This document shows positions 1 through 7,449 of a stretch of 64,000 bases of DNA, piece by piece (position 1 is the first letter of the stretch; each line of letters begins with the position of its first letter). The DNA is from Blastococcus sp. VKM Ac-2987. Its GTDB lineage: Bacteria > Actinomycetota > Actinomycetes > Mycobacteriales > Geodermatophilaceae. A model generated the notes under the pieces. The model was not told where the DNA came from, made no database searches, and worked only from the letters and a program-made list of their open reading frames with translations. Location: NCBI RefSeq assembly GCF_026967805.1, contig NZ_JAPVBG010000003.1, positions 1 through 64,000 of the forward strand. The letters run 5' to 3'. The position numbers and the translations under genes were made by a program.

Positions 1-101
1 AGCAGGGTCACCTGGGCGTCGGGGCGCAGCTCGAGGAGTCGGCGGGCGACCGCCGTCCCGATGATGCCGCCACCGACGACGGCGAAGCGCGAGCGGGTCA
101 T
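1..101 (-). CDS. FAD-dependent oxidoreductase, N-terminal fragment (runs off window)
   Basis: Only the first 33 codons are in the window. The protein begins MTRSRFAVVGGGIIGTAVAR, a beta strand followed by a GxGxxG dinucleotide fold that binds the ADP part of FAD, as at the start of DAO-type or L-2-hydroxyglutarate-oxidase-type flavoproteins. The ATG at 101-99 is preceded on the minus strand by a good GGAGGA ribosome site about 4 bases away, so the start is well supported. It is divergent from the catabolic cluster to its right. Substrate cannot be told from this fragment; the family call rests on the Rossmann motif alone. Confidence 0.75.
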   Translation of the reverse strand, partial: MTRSRFAVVGGGIIGTAVARRLLELRPDAQVTL

Positions 102-236
102 CCGTCCTCCGATCTCGGGCCACCCAGGAGCCTCCGGGCCTGAGGCCCGGCGCGGTAGCCGCTACGGTGCTCCTGTGATCGCAATCACCGAACGTTCCGG
201 CGGGACCAGTAGACCGCGCTCGCAGGGTATCCGCCG
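102..236. promoter_or_regulatory. Divergent intergenic region with two dyads
   Basis: This 135-bp gap separates the divergent flavoprotein and DHDPS-like genes. It holds a perfect 7-bp inverted repeat, CCGGGCC-TGA-GGCCCGG, at 134-150, and a 5-bp dyad, GTGAT-cgca-ATCAC, at 175-188. A TACGGT hexamer at 163-168 fits the loose actinobacterial -10 pattern TAnnnT for the rightward genes and lies directly before the second dyad. An operator for a regulator of the cluster is an inference; no -35 box is convincing. Confidence 0.4.
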
Positions 237-1127
237 GTGAGCGGCGAGCTGCGCGGTGTGCTCCCCATCACACTCACCCCGTTCACCGAGGACGGCGCCG
301 TCGACGAGGGCAGCATCGACACGCTGGTCGAGGACTACCTCGGCGCCGGCTCGCACGGCCTCACCATCCTCGGGATCATGGGCGAGGCCGCCAAGCTCCT
401 CGACGAGGAGCGGGAACGCGTGCTCCGGCGCTACGTGCAGGCGGCCGCCGGCCGGGTGCCCGTCGTCGCCGGGGTGTCGGCACGGGCGACGCGGATGGCG
501 CTGGACTACGCCCGCCGCGCCGAGGACGCCGGCGTCGCGGCGGTGATGCTCGCGCCCCCGGACAACACCAAGAACCTGGAGCTGGTCTTCTCGCACTTCC
601 GGATGGTCGCCGACGCGGTGTCGGTGCCGGTGGTCGTGCAGGACGAGCCGGTGAACACCGGCGTCACCATGCCCGCCGCCTTCCTGGTGCGGCTGCTCGA
701 CGAGATCGAGAACTGCCGCTACCTCAAGCTCGAGGAGACGCCCACGCTGCCGAAGATCACGGCGGTGCGGGACAAGGTCACCTCGCCGGTGGGCATCTTC
801 GGCGGCCTCGGGGGGGTCTACCTGTACGAGGAGCTGCTCCGCGGCGCCGACGGGATCATGACCGGGTTCGGCTTCCCGCAGGTGCTGGTCGGCACCTACG
901 AGCGGTTCGTCGAGGGCCGGCGCAAGGAGGCGCAGGAGTACTTCTTCCGGCACCTGCCGCTGATCCGCTACGAGGCCCAGCTGGGCGTCGGCGGGGTCAC
1001 CATCCGCAAGCAGGTGTTCGCCCGGCGTGGTGCGATCAGCTCGCCGCACGCCCGGTTCCCGGCGCCGCCCGTGGACGACATCACCCTCGCCGAGCTCGAC
1101 GACCTGATCTCCGCCGTCGGGCTCTGA
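237..1127 (+). CDS. Dihydrodipicolinate synthase (DapA) family aldolase/lyase
   Basis: The 296-residue protein has the length and fold markers of the DHDPS/N-acetylneuraminate lyase class I aldolases. The phosphate/carboxylate loop is GIMGEA near residues 46-51, and the Schiff-base lysine is K164 in YLKLEE. In true DapA a Tyr (YNVP context) relays protons near residue 135; here that stretch reads QDEPVN with no Tyr. It is therefore probably not the lysine-pathway enzyme but a catabolic lyase or hydratase of 2-oxo acids. The GTG start follows a weak AGGG site. It opens a cluster with two FAH-family enzymes, which suits cleavage of a ring-fission or oxo-acid intermediate. The substrate is unknown. 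Confidence 0.85.
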   Translation: MSGELRGVLPITLTPFTEDGAVDEGSIDTLVEDYLGAGSHGLTILGIMGEAAKLLDEERERVLRRYVQAAAGRVPVVAGVSARATRMALDYARRAEDAGVAAVMLAPPDNTKNLELVFSHFRMVADAVSVPVVVQDEPVNTGVTMPAAFLVRLLDEIENCRYLKLEETPTLPKITAVRDKVTSPVGIFGGLGGVYLYEELLRGADGIMTGFGFPQVLVGTYERFVEGRRKEAQEYFFRHLPLIRYEAQLGVGGVTIRKQVFARRGAISSPHARFPAPPVDDITLAELDDLISAVGL

Positions 1128-1189
1128 CGGCACCGTCGCCGGAACAGCACGCCCGCTCGCCGCTCGCCCCCCGAGAGAGGTAGGACCCT

Positions 1190-2044
1190 GTGCGACTCAC
1201 GTCCCTGCGGATCGACGGCGCCGAACCAGCCGCGCTGGTCCGGCCGTCCGGCGCCGTGCTGCTCAGCGCCGTCAACGAGGCCCTCGGCACGACCTGGTCG
1301 GGCACCGTGCAGGAGCTGCTGGAGAGGGGCGAGATCGACGCGCTGCGCCAGTGGGTCGGGAGCGCCCCCGCCGGGACGCTGGACGACCTGGCGATCCCCC
1401 AGGACCAGCTGTCCTACGCACCGCTCTACCGGCGTCCCCGCAAGATCTGGGGGATCGGGCTGAACTACGTGGAGCACGCGGCGGACCTGAAGGAGAAGGC
1501 GCCCTCGACCGAGCCGGCCTCCTTCCTCAAGCCCGACACCGCCATCATCGGCCCGGGTGAGGCGATCAGGATCCCGCCCCAGTCGGAGCGGACGACGGCG
1601 GAGGGCGAGCTCGGCCTGATCATCGGGCGGGAGTGCCGGGACGTCGACGAGGCCGACGCGCCCGGCGTGGTCGCCGGCTTCACCACGATCGTGGACATGA
1701 CCGCCGAGGACATCCTCGAGAAGAATCCGCGCTACCTCACCCGGTCCAAGAGCTTCGACACGTTCTTCAGCTTCGGCCCGGAGTTCGTGACCGTCGACGA
1801 GGTGCCCGACGTGGACGCGCTGGAGGTCTCGACGCTGCACAACGGCGAGGTCCACCGGCGCAACGTGGTGTCGAACATGACCTTCCGCCCGTGGTGGCTG
1901 GTGGCCTTCCACTCCCGGGTGATGACGCTGCTGCCCGGCGACATCATCTCCACCGGCACCCCCGGCGCGGTGCACATCCGGCCGGGCGACACCGCCGGTG
2001 TCTCGATCGCCGGCTTCCGTGACCTCACCAACCCCGTGGAGTGA
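1190..2044 (+). CDS. Fumarylacetoacetate hydrolase (FAH) family protein
   Basis: A 284-residue FAH-fold protein with a short N-terminal domain (1-75) followed by the catalytic domain. The family entry motif IWGIGLNY is near residue 90. Metal ligands are in the EGELGLIIG segment and the DMTAED segment, and the C-terminal STGTPG loop closes the site. FAH-superfamily enzymes hydrolyse or isomerise C-C bonds of 1,3-dioxo acids, for example 2-hydroxyhepta-2,4-diene-1,7-dioate isomerase. The GTG start has a clear GGTAGGA ribosome site. It lies 4 bases before the SDR gene and is one of two different FAH proteins in the cluster, so two consecutive steps or a paralogous substrate pair is likely. Confidence 0.88.
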   Translation: MRLTSLRIDGAEPAALVRPSGAVLLSAVNEALGTTWSGTVQELLERGEIDALRQWVGSAPAGTLDDLAIPQDQLSYAPLYRRPRKIWGIGLNYVEHAADLKEKAPSTEPASFLKPDTAIIGPGEAIRIPPQSERTTAEGELGLIIGRECRDVDEADAPGVVAGFTTIVDMTAEDILEKNPRYLTRSKSFDTFFSFGPEFVTVDEVPDVDALEVSTLHNGEVHRRNVVSNMTFRPWWLVAFHSRVMTLLPGDIISTGTPGAVHIRPGDTAGVSIAGFRDLTNPVE

Positions 2045-2048
2045 ACCG

Positions 2049-2837
2049 ATGGACCTGCAACTGACCGGCAAGGTCGCGCTCGTCACCGCCGCCAGCAAGG
2101 GCCTGGGGCGGGCCACCGCCACCCAGCTCGCCGCCGAGGGAGCCCGGGTGATGATCTCCAGCCGCGGCGAGGAGCAGCTGGCGAAGACCGCCGCCGAGAT
2201 CGCCGAGGCCACCGGCGCGCAGGTCGAGCACTGCGCCGCCGACGTCGCCGACGCCGACGACGTCGCCCGCCTGCTCGAGGAGACCCAGCGGCGCCTGGGC
2301 GGGGTGGACGTGCTGGTCGCCAACGCCGGTGGCCCGCCACCGGGTGGGTTCGACGCGGTCGACGACGCGAAGTGGTACCAGGCGCACGACCTGAACCTGA
2401 TGAGCACGGTGCGGCTGATCCGCGGGGTGCTGCCGCACATGCGCGAGCAGAAGTGGGGCCGCATCGCCGTCGTCACGTCGTCGTCGATCAAGCAGCCGAT
2501 CGACAACCTGCTGCTGTCCAACACCTACCGGGTCGCCGTGGTCGGCCTGGCCAAGTCGCTGGCCATCGAGTTCGCCTCCGAGGGCGTGCTGGTCAACACC
2601 GTGGGCCCGGGCCGGATCGCCACCGACCGGGTGGCCTCGCTGGACGCCAACAAGGCCAAGCAGACCGGCCAGTCGGTGGAGGAGGTGCGGGCCCAGTCGG
2701 AGAGGGGCATCCCTCTGGGGCGGTACGGCACCGCCGAGGAGTTCGGCCGGGTGGCGGCGTTCCTCGTCTCCGGCGCGAACACCTACCAGACCGGGCAGAA
2801 CCTGCTCGTCGACGGCGGAATGGTCCGGGCCATCTGA
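2049..2837 (+). CDS. Short-chain dehydrogenase/reductase (SDR) family protein, atypical active site
   Basis: A 262-residue SDR with an N-terminal cofactor motif TAASKGLG (a variant of TGxxxGIG), the NAG motif in VANAGG and a C-terminal LLVDGG strand typical of FabG-like members. The ATG at 2049 was chosen because it begins the first Rossmann strand and lies 4 bases after the preceding stop; a longer in-frame start would run into the upstream gene. Where classic SDRs have YxxxK, this protein reads SNTYR: aligning on the GLAKSLA helix puts Ser at the catalytic Tyr and Arg at the Lys. The catalytic mechanism may therefore differ, although a displaced Tyr lies three residues on. The stop overlaps the next start as ATGA. 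Confidence 0.87.
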   Translation: MDLQLTGKVALVTAASKGLGRATATQLAAEGARVMISSRGEEQLAKTAAEIAEATGAQVEHCAADVADADDVARLLEETQRRLGGVDVLVANAGGPPPGGFDAVDDAKWYQAHDLNLMSTVRLIRGVLPHMREQKWGRIAVVTSSSIKQPIDNLLLSNTYRVAVVGLAKSLAIEFASEGVLVNTVGPGRIATDRVASLDANKAKQTGQSVEEVRAQSERGIPLGRYGTAEEFGRVAAFLVSGANTYQTGQNLLVDGGMVRAI

Positions 2838-3610
2838 TGCGCATCGTCCGGTACACCACCGCCGGGAACGGCGAGCCCGCCTACGGCGTGGTCGACGGGG
2901 ACGGCGACGCCGCCGCCGTCGACCGGCTCGAGGGCGCTCCCTACGACGGCCTCCGGCGGACCGGGGACCGCACGCCGCTGGCCGAGGTCACCCTGCTGGC
3001 GCCGGTCGACCCGTCCAAGGTCGTCGCCTTCGGTCGCAACTACGCCGAGCACGCCAAGGAGCTCGGCAACGAGGTGCCCGAGATCCCGATCGTCTTCCTC
3101 AAGCCCTCCACCTCCGTGATCGGGCCGGGAGCCGAGGTGGCGTACCCGGCGCTCACCTCCGACCTGCACTACGAGGGTGAGCTGGCCGTCGTCATCGGCC
3201 GCCGGTGCAAGGCCGTCGACGCCGCGGACGTCCCCGGCGTCGTCTTCGGCTACACGGTGGCCAACGACCTGACGATGCGCGACATCCAGAAGTCCGAGGG
3301 GCAGTGGACCCGCGGCAAGGGCTTCGACGGGGCCTGCCCGCTGGGACCCTGGGTGGAGACCGAGATCGACCCGTCGGCGCTGTCGCTGCGGTCCACCGTC
3401 AACGGGGAGCTGCGCCAGGACGGGACGACCGCGGACATGCTGCGCGACGTCGCGGAGTGCGTGTCGTGGGTGAGCCAGGCGATGACCCTGCTCCCCGGTG
3501 ACGTGGTGCTCACCGGCACCCCGGCCGGGGTGGGGTCGCTGCAGCGCGGCGACGACATCGAGGTGACCATCGAGGGCATCGGCACGCTGGCCACCCGCAT
3601 CACCGGCTGA
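2837..3610 (+). CDS. Fumarylacetoacetate hydrolase family protein, second copy
   Basis: A 257-residue FAH protein, more canonical than the copy at 1190. It shows VVAFGRNYAEHA near residue 60, FLKPSTSVIGPG, the metal-binding YEGELAVVIG, NDLTMRD and TGTPAGVG. This pattern is close to 2-hydroxyhepta-2,4-diene-1,7-dioate isomerase and 5-carboxymethyl-2-hydroxymuconate isomerase relatives, and to acylpyruvases. The ATG at 2837 overlaps the SDR stop by four bases (ATGA), so the two genes are translationally coupled. A longer open frame to the left is only a read through the SDR gene in another frame. Its stop codon lies inside a short hairpin shared with the convergent TetR gene. Confidence 0.88.
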   Translation: MRIVRYTTAGNGEPAYGVVDGDGDAAAVDRLEGAPYDGLRRTGDRTPLAEVTLLAPVDPSKVVAFGRNYAEHAKELGNEVPEIPIVFLKPSTSVIGPGAEVAYPALTSDLHYEGELAVVIGRRCKAVDAADVPGVVFGYTVANDLTMRDIQKSEGQWTRGKGFDGACPLGPWVETEIDPSALSLRSTVNGELRQDGTTADMLRDVAECVSWVSQAMTLLPGDVVLTGTPAGVGSLQRGDDIEVTIEGIGTLATRITG

Positions 3611-3622
3611 GGCGGGGCCTCA
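3608..3622. terminator. Short bidirectional hairpin spanning two stop codons
   Basis: TGAGGC-GGG-GCCTCA forms a 6-bp stem with a 3-base loop. The left arm begins with the TGA stop of the FAH gene, and the right arm ends with the TCA that is the stop of the convergent TetR gene. No T tract follows, so it would be a weak or factor-assisted terminator. Confidence 0.45.
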
Positions 3623-4345
3623 CGGCCGGACGGGCAGGCCGAGGGCCTGGGCCCACAGCCGGGTCATCGTCCCCACCAGGCGGTCCTGGTCGAAGTCGGC
3701 GCCCAGGACCAGCCAGTAGTGCACCAGGCCGTTCACCATGGCGACGAGTGCGTGCGCGCTGTACTCGGCGTCCAGGCCGGCGTCGACCAGTCCCTCGGCC
3801 TGGAGCTGCTCGATGCTGTGCCGGACGCGGCCGACCATCCGCTCGCGCGCGGCCTGCCGGAGGGCGCGGACCTCGGGATCGAAGGTGGTCACCTGCTCGA
3901 ACAGCGCCATCAGCGCGGTGTTCTCCCGGTACATGGCGACGAACCGCCGGTTGGCCCGCTCGATGCCCTGCACGGCGTCGTGCAGCCGGTCGGGAGCGCG
4001 CCGCCCGTGCTCCGGGGCCGCGCCGCCCAGCGAGGCGTAGAGCTCGTCCATGGTGCCGGCGACCAGGGCCCGGAACACCTCGGTCTTCGACCGGAAGTAG
4101 GTGTAGAAGCTGCCGTGCGCGACGCCGGCCGCCGCGGAGATGTCGGTGACGCGGGCGTCGAGGAAGCCGTCCCGCTCGAACACCTCGCGGGCGGCGACGA
4201 GCAGCCGCGCGCGCATCTGCCGGCCGCGCTCGGTGGCCGGGAGGGGGACGGTGACGCCGCCGTCCGCGGAGGTCCGCGGCGGGCTCTGGCCGGCGGGCTC
4301 CCGCAGCGCCCGGGCCGGCCCGTCGGGGGGGCGTGGATCGGGCAC
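3620..4345 (-). CDS. TetR/AcrR family transcriptional regulator
   Basis: A TetR-type regulator with an N-terminal helix-turn-helix. Helix 1 is in RARLLVAAREVFERDGF and the recognition helix in VAHGSFYTYFRSK, followed by a variable ligand-binding half. The start is uncertain. I prefer GTG at 4345, which has a strong GGAAGGGGGG ribosome site and gives 241 residues. An ATG further in gives the more usual length of about 198. A TTG at 4411 would put the operator dyad inside the coding region. The gene is divergent from the acyl-CoA synthetase and shares with it the dyad at 4388-4413, so autoregulation and control of the synthetase operon are likely. The effector is probably an acyl-CoA of the pathway (inference). 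Confidence 0.9.
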   Translation of the reverse strand: MPDPRPPDGPARALREPAGQSPPRTSADGGVTVPLPATERGRQMRARLLVAAREVFERDGFLDARVTDISAAAGVAHGSFYTYFRSKTEVFRALVAGTMDELYASLGGAAPEHGRRAPDRLHDAVQGIERANRRFVAMYRENTALMALFEQVTTFDPEVRALRQAARERMVGRVRHSIEQLQAEGLVDAGLDAEYSAHALVAMVNGLVHYWLVLGADFDQDRLVGTMTRLWAQALGLPVRP

Positions 4346-4387
4346 CGCGGCCCCCCTTCCCGCCACCGGAGCCAGCCCACCGGCGGC

Positions 4388-4413
4388 AGTTGACACTGAC
4401 GTCGATGTCAACT
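4388..4413. promoter_or_regulatory. 26-bp operator-like dyad between tetR-type gene and acyl-CoA synthetase
   Basis: AGTTGACA and TGTCAACT are perfect 8-bp arms around a 10-base centre whose middle six bases, GACGTC, are themselves palindromic on the same axis; 22 of 26 positions are symmetric. TTGACA at 4390-4395 is a consensus -35 box, with a plausible TTAGCT or TAGCTC -10 at 4413-4419 for the rightward operon. A bound dimer or dimer pair would cover the -35. The site is the best candidate target of the adjacent TetR protein. Confidence 0.7.
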
Positions 4414-4458
4414 TAGCTCTTGGTACCCGCCCCGTCGCCTCCCCGGAAGGGGCATCCG

Positions 4459-6603
4459 TTGGCAGTGCCGTCGACCGACGCCCGGCCCGACGGGCTGCGC
4501 GCCCTCCTGCGCCCCCGCGGCATCGCCCTGCTCGGCATCTCCGGGCGGGCCGAGAACCTCATCTCCCGCCCGCTGCGCTACCTGGTGGAGCACGGGTACG
4601 AGGGCGGGATCTACCCGGTCAACCCGAACTACGACGAGCTGGTCGGGCAGAAGTGCTACCCGACCCTCGCGGACGTCCCGGGCCCGGTCGACCTGGTGCT
4701 GGTGCTCGTCGCCGCCGACCGGGTGGAGGACGCCATCCGGCAGGCCGCGGCCGTCGGCGCCTCGGCCGCGGTGGTCTACGCGTCCGGGTTCGCCGAAGTG
4801 GGGCCGGAAGGGGTGGCGCTGCAGCAGCGGCTGGCCGCCGTGGCCCGGGAGACCGGCGTGCGCGTGCTGGGCCCCAACTGCCAGGGCTTCCTCTACGCAC
4901 CGACCGGTGTCGTCGCCACGTTCACCGCTGCCGCCGACCGGCCGCTGGCGCACGACAGCGGCGTCGCGTACGTCGGGCAGAGCGGCGCCGTCGGCGGCTC
5001 GGTCCTCGACCTGGCCACCGACATGGGGCTCGGGCTGGCCGCCTGGGTCAGCACCGGCAACCAGGCCGACCTCGACCTGGTCCAGGTGTCGGAGGAGCTG
5101 CTGGTCGACCCGGCCGTCCGGGTGCTGATGCTCTACGTGGAGGCAACCGACGACGGGCAGGGCTACGCCGCCCTCGCCCGCCGGGCGCGCGAGGCGGGCA
5201 AGCACCTGGTCGTGCTGCGGTCCGGCCGCTCCAGCGCGGGGCGTCGTGCGGTCGCCAGCCACACCGGCTCGATGCTCGGGGACGACGTCGCGTTCGTGCT
5301 CACCTCCGAGGAGCACGGCGTCGTGCTGGTGCACGACATCGACGAGCTGCTCTCCGTGGCCGCGCTGCTGGCCACCGGCAAGCGGTCGGAGGGCAGGCGG
5401 GTCGCCGTCGTCACGACCTCCGGCGGTGCCGGCAGCCTGGCCGCCGACCAGTGCGACGACCTCGGGCTGGAGATGCCGGAGCTCGCCGCGGGCACCCAGG
5501 ACCGCCTGCGCCCCCTCATCCCCGCCTTCGGCGCCCTGGCCAACCCGGTCGACGTCACCGCCCAGCTGTTCAACCGCGGCGCGCACGCCTTCGGCGACGT
5601 CTGCCGGATCGTCGCCGACGACCCCTCGGTGGACGCCGTCGCCGTCTTCGTCACGATGGTGGTCGGCGACGCCGGCGCGCGGCTGGCCGAGGACCTGGTG
5701 GTCACCGCGGGGAAGCTGCCGGTGCCCCTCCTGGTCGGCTGGATCGCCGGCCAGGAGCTCACCACCGAGGGGCGCCGGGTGTTCCGCGACGCGGGCATCC
5801 CGGTCTTCGGCTCGGTCGGCGACGTCGCCCGGGCCGCCGCCCGGATGGCCCCGCCGGCGCACCGCGGCACCGCACCGGCGCTGCCCCCGGCCGCCGAGGT
5901 ACCCGCGGGGCGGGTCCGGGAGCTGCTCGGGACCGAGGTGGTGGACGGCGCCGGGCTGCTGGACGCGATCGGCATCGGCCAGCCCTCGTCCACGCTCGTC
6001 ACCACCCCCGAGGCGGCCCGCGAGGCGGTCGCCGCGCTGCCGGGCCCGGGCGTGCTCAAGCTGGCCGCTGCGGACCTGGCGCACAAAAGCGAGGTCGGCG
6101 GGGTGCGGGTCGGCGTCCCGGCCGAGGAGGCCGCCGCGGTCTTCACCGAGCTGGTCGAGGCGGCCCGCCACCACCACGTGCCCGGCGTCGAGGGGGTGCT
6201 GGTGCAGGAGCTGATCCCGCCGGGCACCGAGCTCATCCTGGCGGCGACCGCCGGGCGCGACGGCTTCCCCCCGGTGGTCACCGTCGGGCTCGGTGGGGTC
6301 ACCACCGAGCTCTACCGCGACATCGCCTCCGGGCTGGCCCCGGTGACCCCGGAACGGGCCTGGTCGATGCTGCGCAGCCTGCGCGCCTGGCCGCTGCTGG
6401 CCGGCTTCCGCGGCGCCCCGCCCGCCGACGTCGCCGCCGCCGTGGACGCGGTGGTGCGGCTGTCGCAGGCCGCGGCCGTCGCCGGGGACCGGCTGGTCGA
6501 GCTCGAGGTCAACCCGCTCATCGTCGGGGCGCGCGGGGGCGGGGCGACCGCCGTCGACGTCCTCGTCCGCACCGCCGGACACCGCGCTCCGCTCGGCGAA
6601 TAG
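4459..6603 (+). CDS. Acyl-CoA synthetase (NDP-forming) / acetate-CoA ligase family
   Basis: A single-chain, 714-residue ADP-forming acyl-CoA synthetase. It has a CoA-binding Rossmann domain (GIALLGISGRAE, then the VNPNY segment), succinyl-CoA-ligase-like middle domains with SHTGSM, where these enzymes carry the phosphorylated His region, and a C-terminal ATP-grasp domain (LKLAAADLAHKSEVGGV, with E and N metal ligands in LVELEVNPL). It joins a carboxylic acid to CoA, or runs in reverse. The TTG at 4459 is preferred because GGAAGGGG lies 6 bases upstream; GTG at 4465 is the alternative. It is the first gene of the operon leading to the selenoprotein and lies directly behind the TetR dyad. It ends in TAG, showing that UAG is also an ordinary stop here. 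Confidence 0.88.
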   Translation: MAVPSTDARPDGLRALLRPRGIALLGISGRAENLISRPLRYLVEHGYEGGIYPVNPNYDELVGQKCYPTLADVPGPVDLVLVLVAADRVEDAIRQAAAVGASAAVVYASGFAEVGPEGVALQQRLAAVARETGVRVLGPNCQGFLYAPTGVVATFTAAADRPLAHDSGVAYVGQSGAVGGSVLDLATDMGLGLAAWVSTGNQADLDLVQVSEELLVDPAVRVLMLYVEATDDGQGYAALARRAREAGKHLVVLRSGRSSAGRRAVASHTGSMLGDDVAFVLTSEEHGVVLVHDIDELLSVAALLATGKRSEGRRVAVVTTSGGAGSLAADQCDDLGLEMPELAAGTQDRLRPLIPAFGALANPVDVTAQLFNRGAHAFGDVCRIVADDPSVDAVAVFVTMVVGDAGARLAEDLVVTAGKLPVPLLVGWIAGQELTTEGRRVFRDAGIPVFGSVGDVARAAARMAPPAHRGTAPALPPAAEVPAGRVRELLGTEVVDGAGLLDAIGIGQPSSTLVTTPEAAREAVAALPGPGVLKLAAADLAHKSEVGGVRVGVPAEEAAAVFTELVEAARHHHVPGVEGVLVQELIPPGTELILAATAGRDGFPPVVTVGLGGVTTELYRDIASGLAPVTPERAWSMLRSLRAWPLLAGFRGAPPADVAAAVDAVVRLSQAAAVAGDRLVELEVNPLIVGARGGGATAVDVLVRTAGHRAPLGE

Positions 6604-6647
6604 CCGCACGACAGACTCGGCACATAGCCGCACAACAGAGAGGCAGG
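6600..6647 (+). repeat. Two-copy 24-bp direct repeat in the leader of the crotonase gene
   Basis: ATAGCCGCACGACAGA at 6600-6615 recurs as ATAGCCGCACAACAGA at 6624-6639 (15 of 16 bases identical), a 24-base period that includes the synthetase TAG stop. It fills most of the 52-base gap before the crotonase. The second copy runs into the ribosome site AGAGAGGCAGGA. Function unknown; a duplication is the simplest reading. Confidence 0.6.
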
Positions 6648-6655
6648 ACTGCCCC

Positions 6656-7393
6656 GTGGGACAGGTACACCTGGAGAAGCAGGGCGGCGTCGCCGTCCTG
6701 ACCGTCGACAACGTCGAGGTCAAGAACGGCCTGACGCCCGAGATGGGCATGCAGCTGTCGGAGCTGTGCGAGGACATCGACCGGGACGCGACCATCGGTG
6801 CCGCCGTCGTCCGGGGCAAGGACGGCATGTTCTGCTCCGGTGCCGACCGCCGCCGCTGGACGGCGGGCTCGGACCAGGCCGAGGACAAGACCTACAAGGA
6901 GCTCGGTGCCGTCTACGAGGCGTTCCGCCGGGTGGGCGTGCTGCAGGTGCCGACGATCGCCGCCGTCCGGGGCGCCGCGGTGGGCGCCGGCATCAACCTG
7001 GCGCTGGCCACCGACCTGCGCGTCGTGTCGGAGCGGGCGCGGCTGATGGCCGGCTTCCTCCGCATCGGGCTGCACCCCGGCGGGGGCTACTTCACCATCA
7101 GCTCCCGGACGGCCGGCCGCGAGGCCACCGCCGCGATGGGGCTGTTCAGCGAGGAGATCGACGGCGTCCGTGCCGCCGAGATCGGGCTGGCGTGGAAGGC
7201 CGTGCCCGACGAGGAGGTGGAGGACCTGGCGCTGGAGCTCGCCGGCCGTGCCGCCAAGGACCCCGAGCTCGCCCGCGAGGCGGTGCGCTCCTTCCGGACC
7301 GAGGCCGGTCCGCCCGGGATCGGCTGGGAGGCCGCCCTGCACTTCGAGCGGGCCACCCAGATGTGGTCCCAGCGGCGGCGCGAGACCGCCTGA
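6656..7393 (+). CDS. Enoyl-CoA hydratase/isomerase (crotonase) family protein
   Basis: A 245-residue crotonase-fold protein. The first oxyanion-hole segment is near MFCSGADRRR and the second at VRGAAVGAGINLALA. The two glutamates that add water in classical enoyl-CoA hydratases are not evident: the first site reads GAGINLALA and the second GLHPGGG. It may be an isomerase, decarboxylase or C-C hydrolase rather than a hydratase. The GTG start has an AGGCAGGA site upstream. A decayed copy of the same subfamily is at 61004-61746 and a tail fragment at 48260-48382, so this lineage has been duplicated locally. It lies between the acyl-CoA synthetase and two acyl-CoA dehydrogenases. Confidence 0.87.
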   Translation: MGQVHLEKQGGVAVLTVDNVEVKNGLTPEMGMQLSELCEDIDRDATIGAAVVRGKDGMFCSGADRRRWTAGSDQAEDKTYKELGAVYEAFRRVGVLQVPTIAAVRGAAVGAGINLALATDLRVVSERARLMAGFLRIGLHPGGGYFTISSRTAGREATAAMGLFSEEIDGVRAAEIGLAWKAVPDEEVEDLALELAGRAAKDPELAREAVRSFRTEAGPPGIGWEAALHFERATQMWSQRRRETA

Positions 7394-7449
7394 CCTCGCC
7401 GCCGGGCCGCCTCCGGGCGGTCCGGCGGACCCCTACCGAGAGGCCGGCC

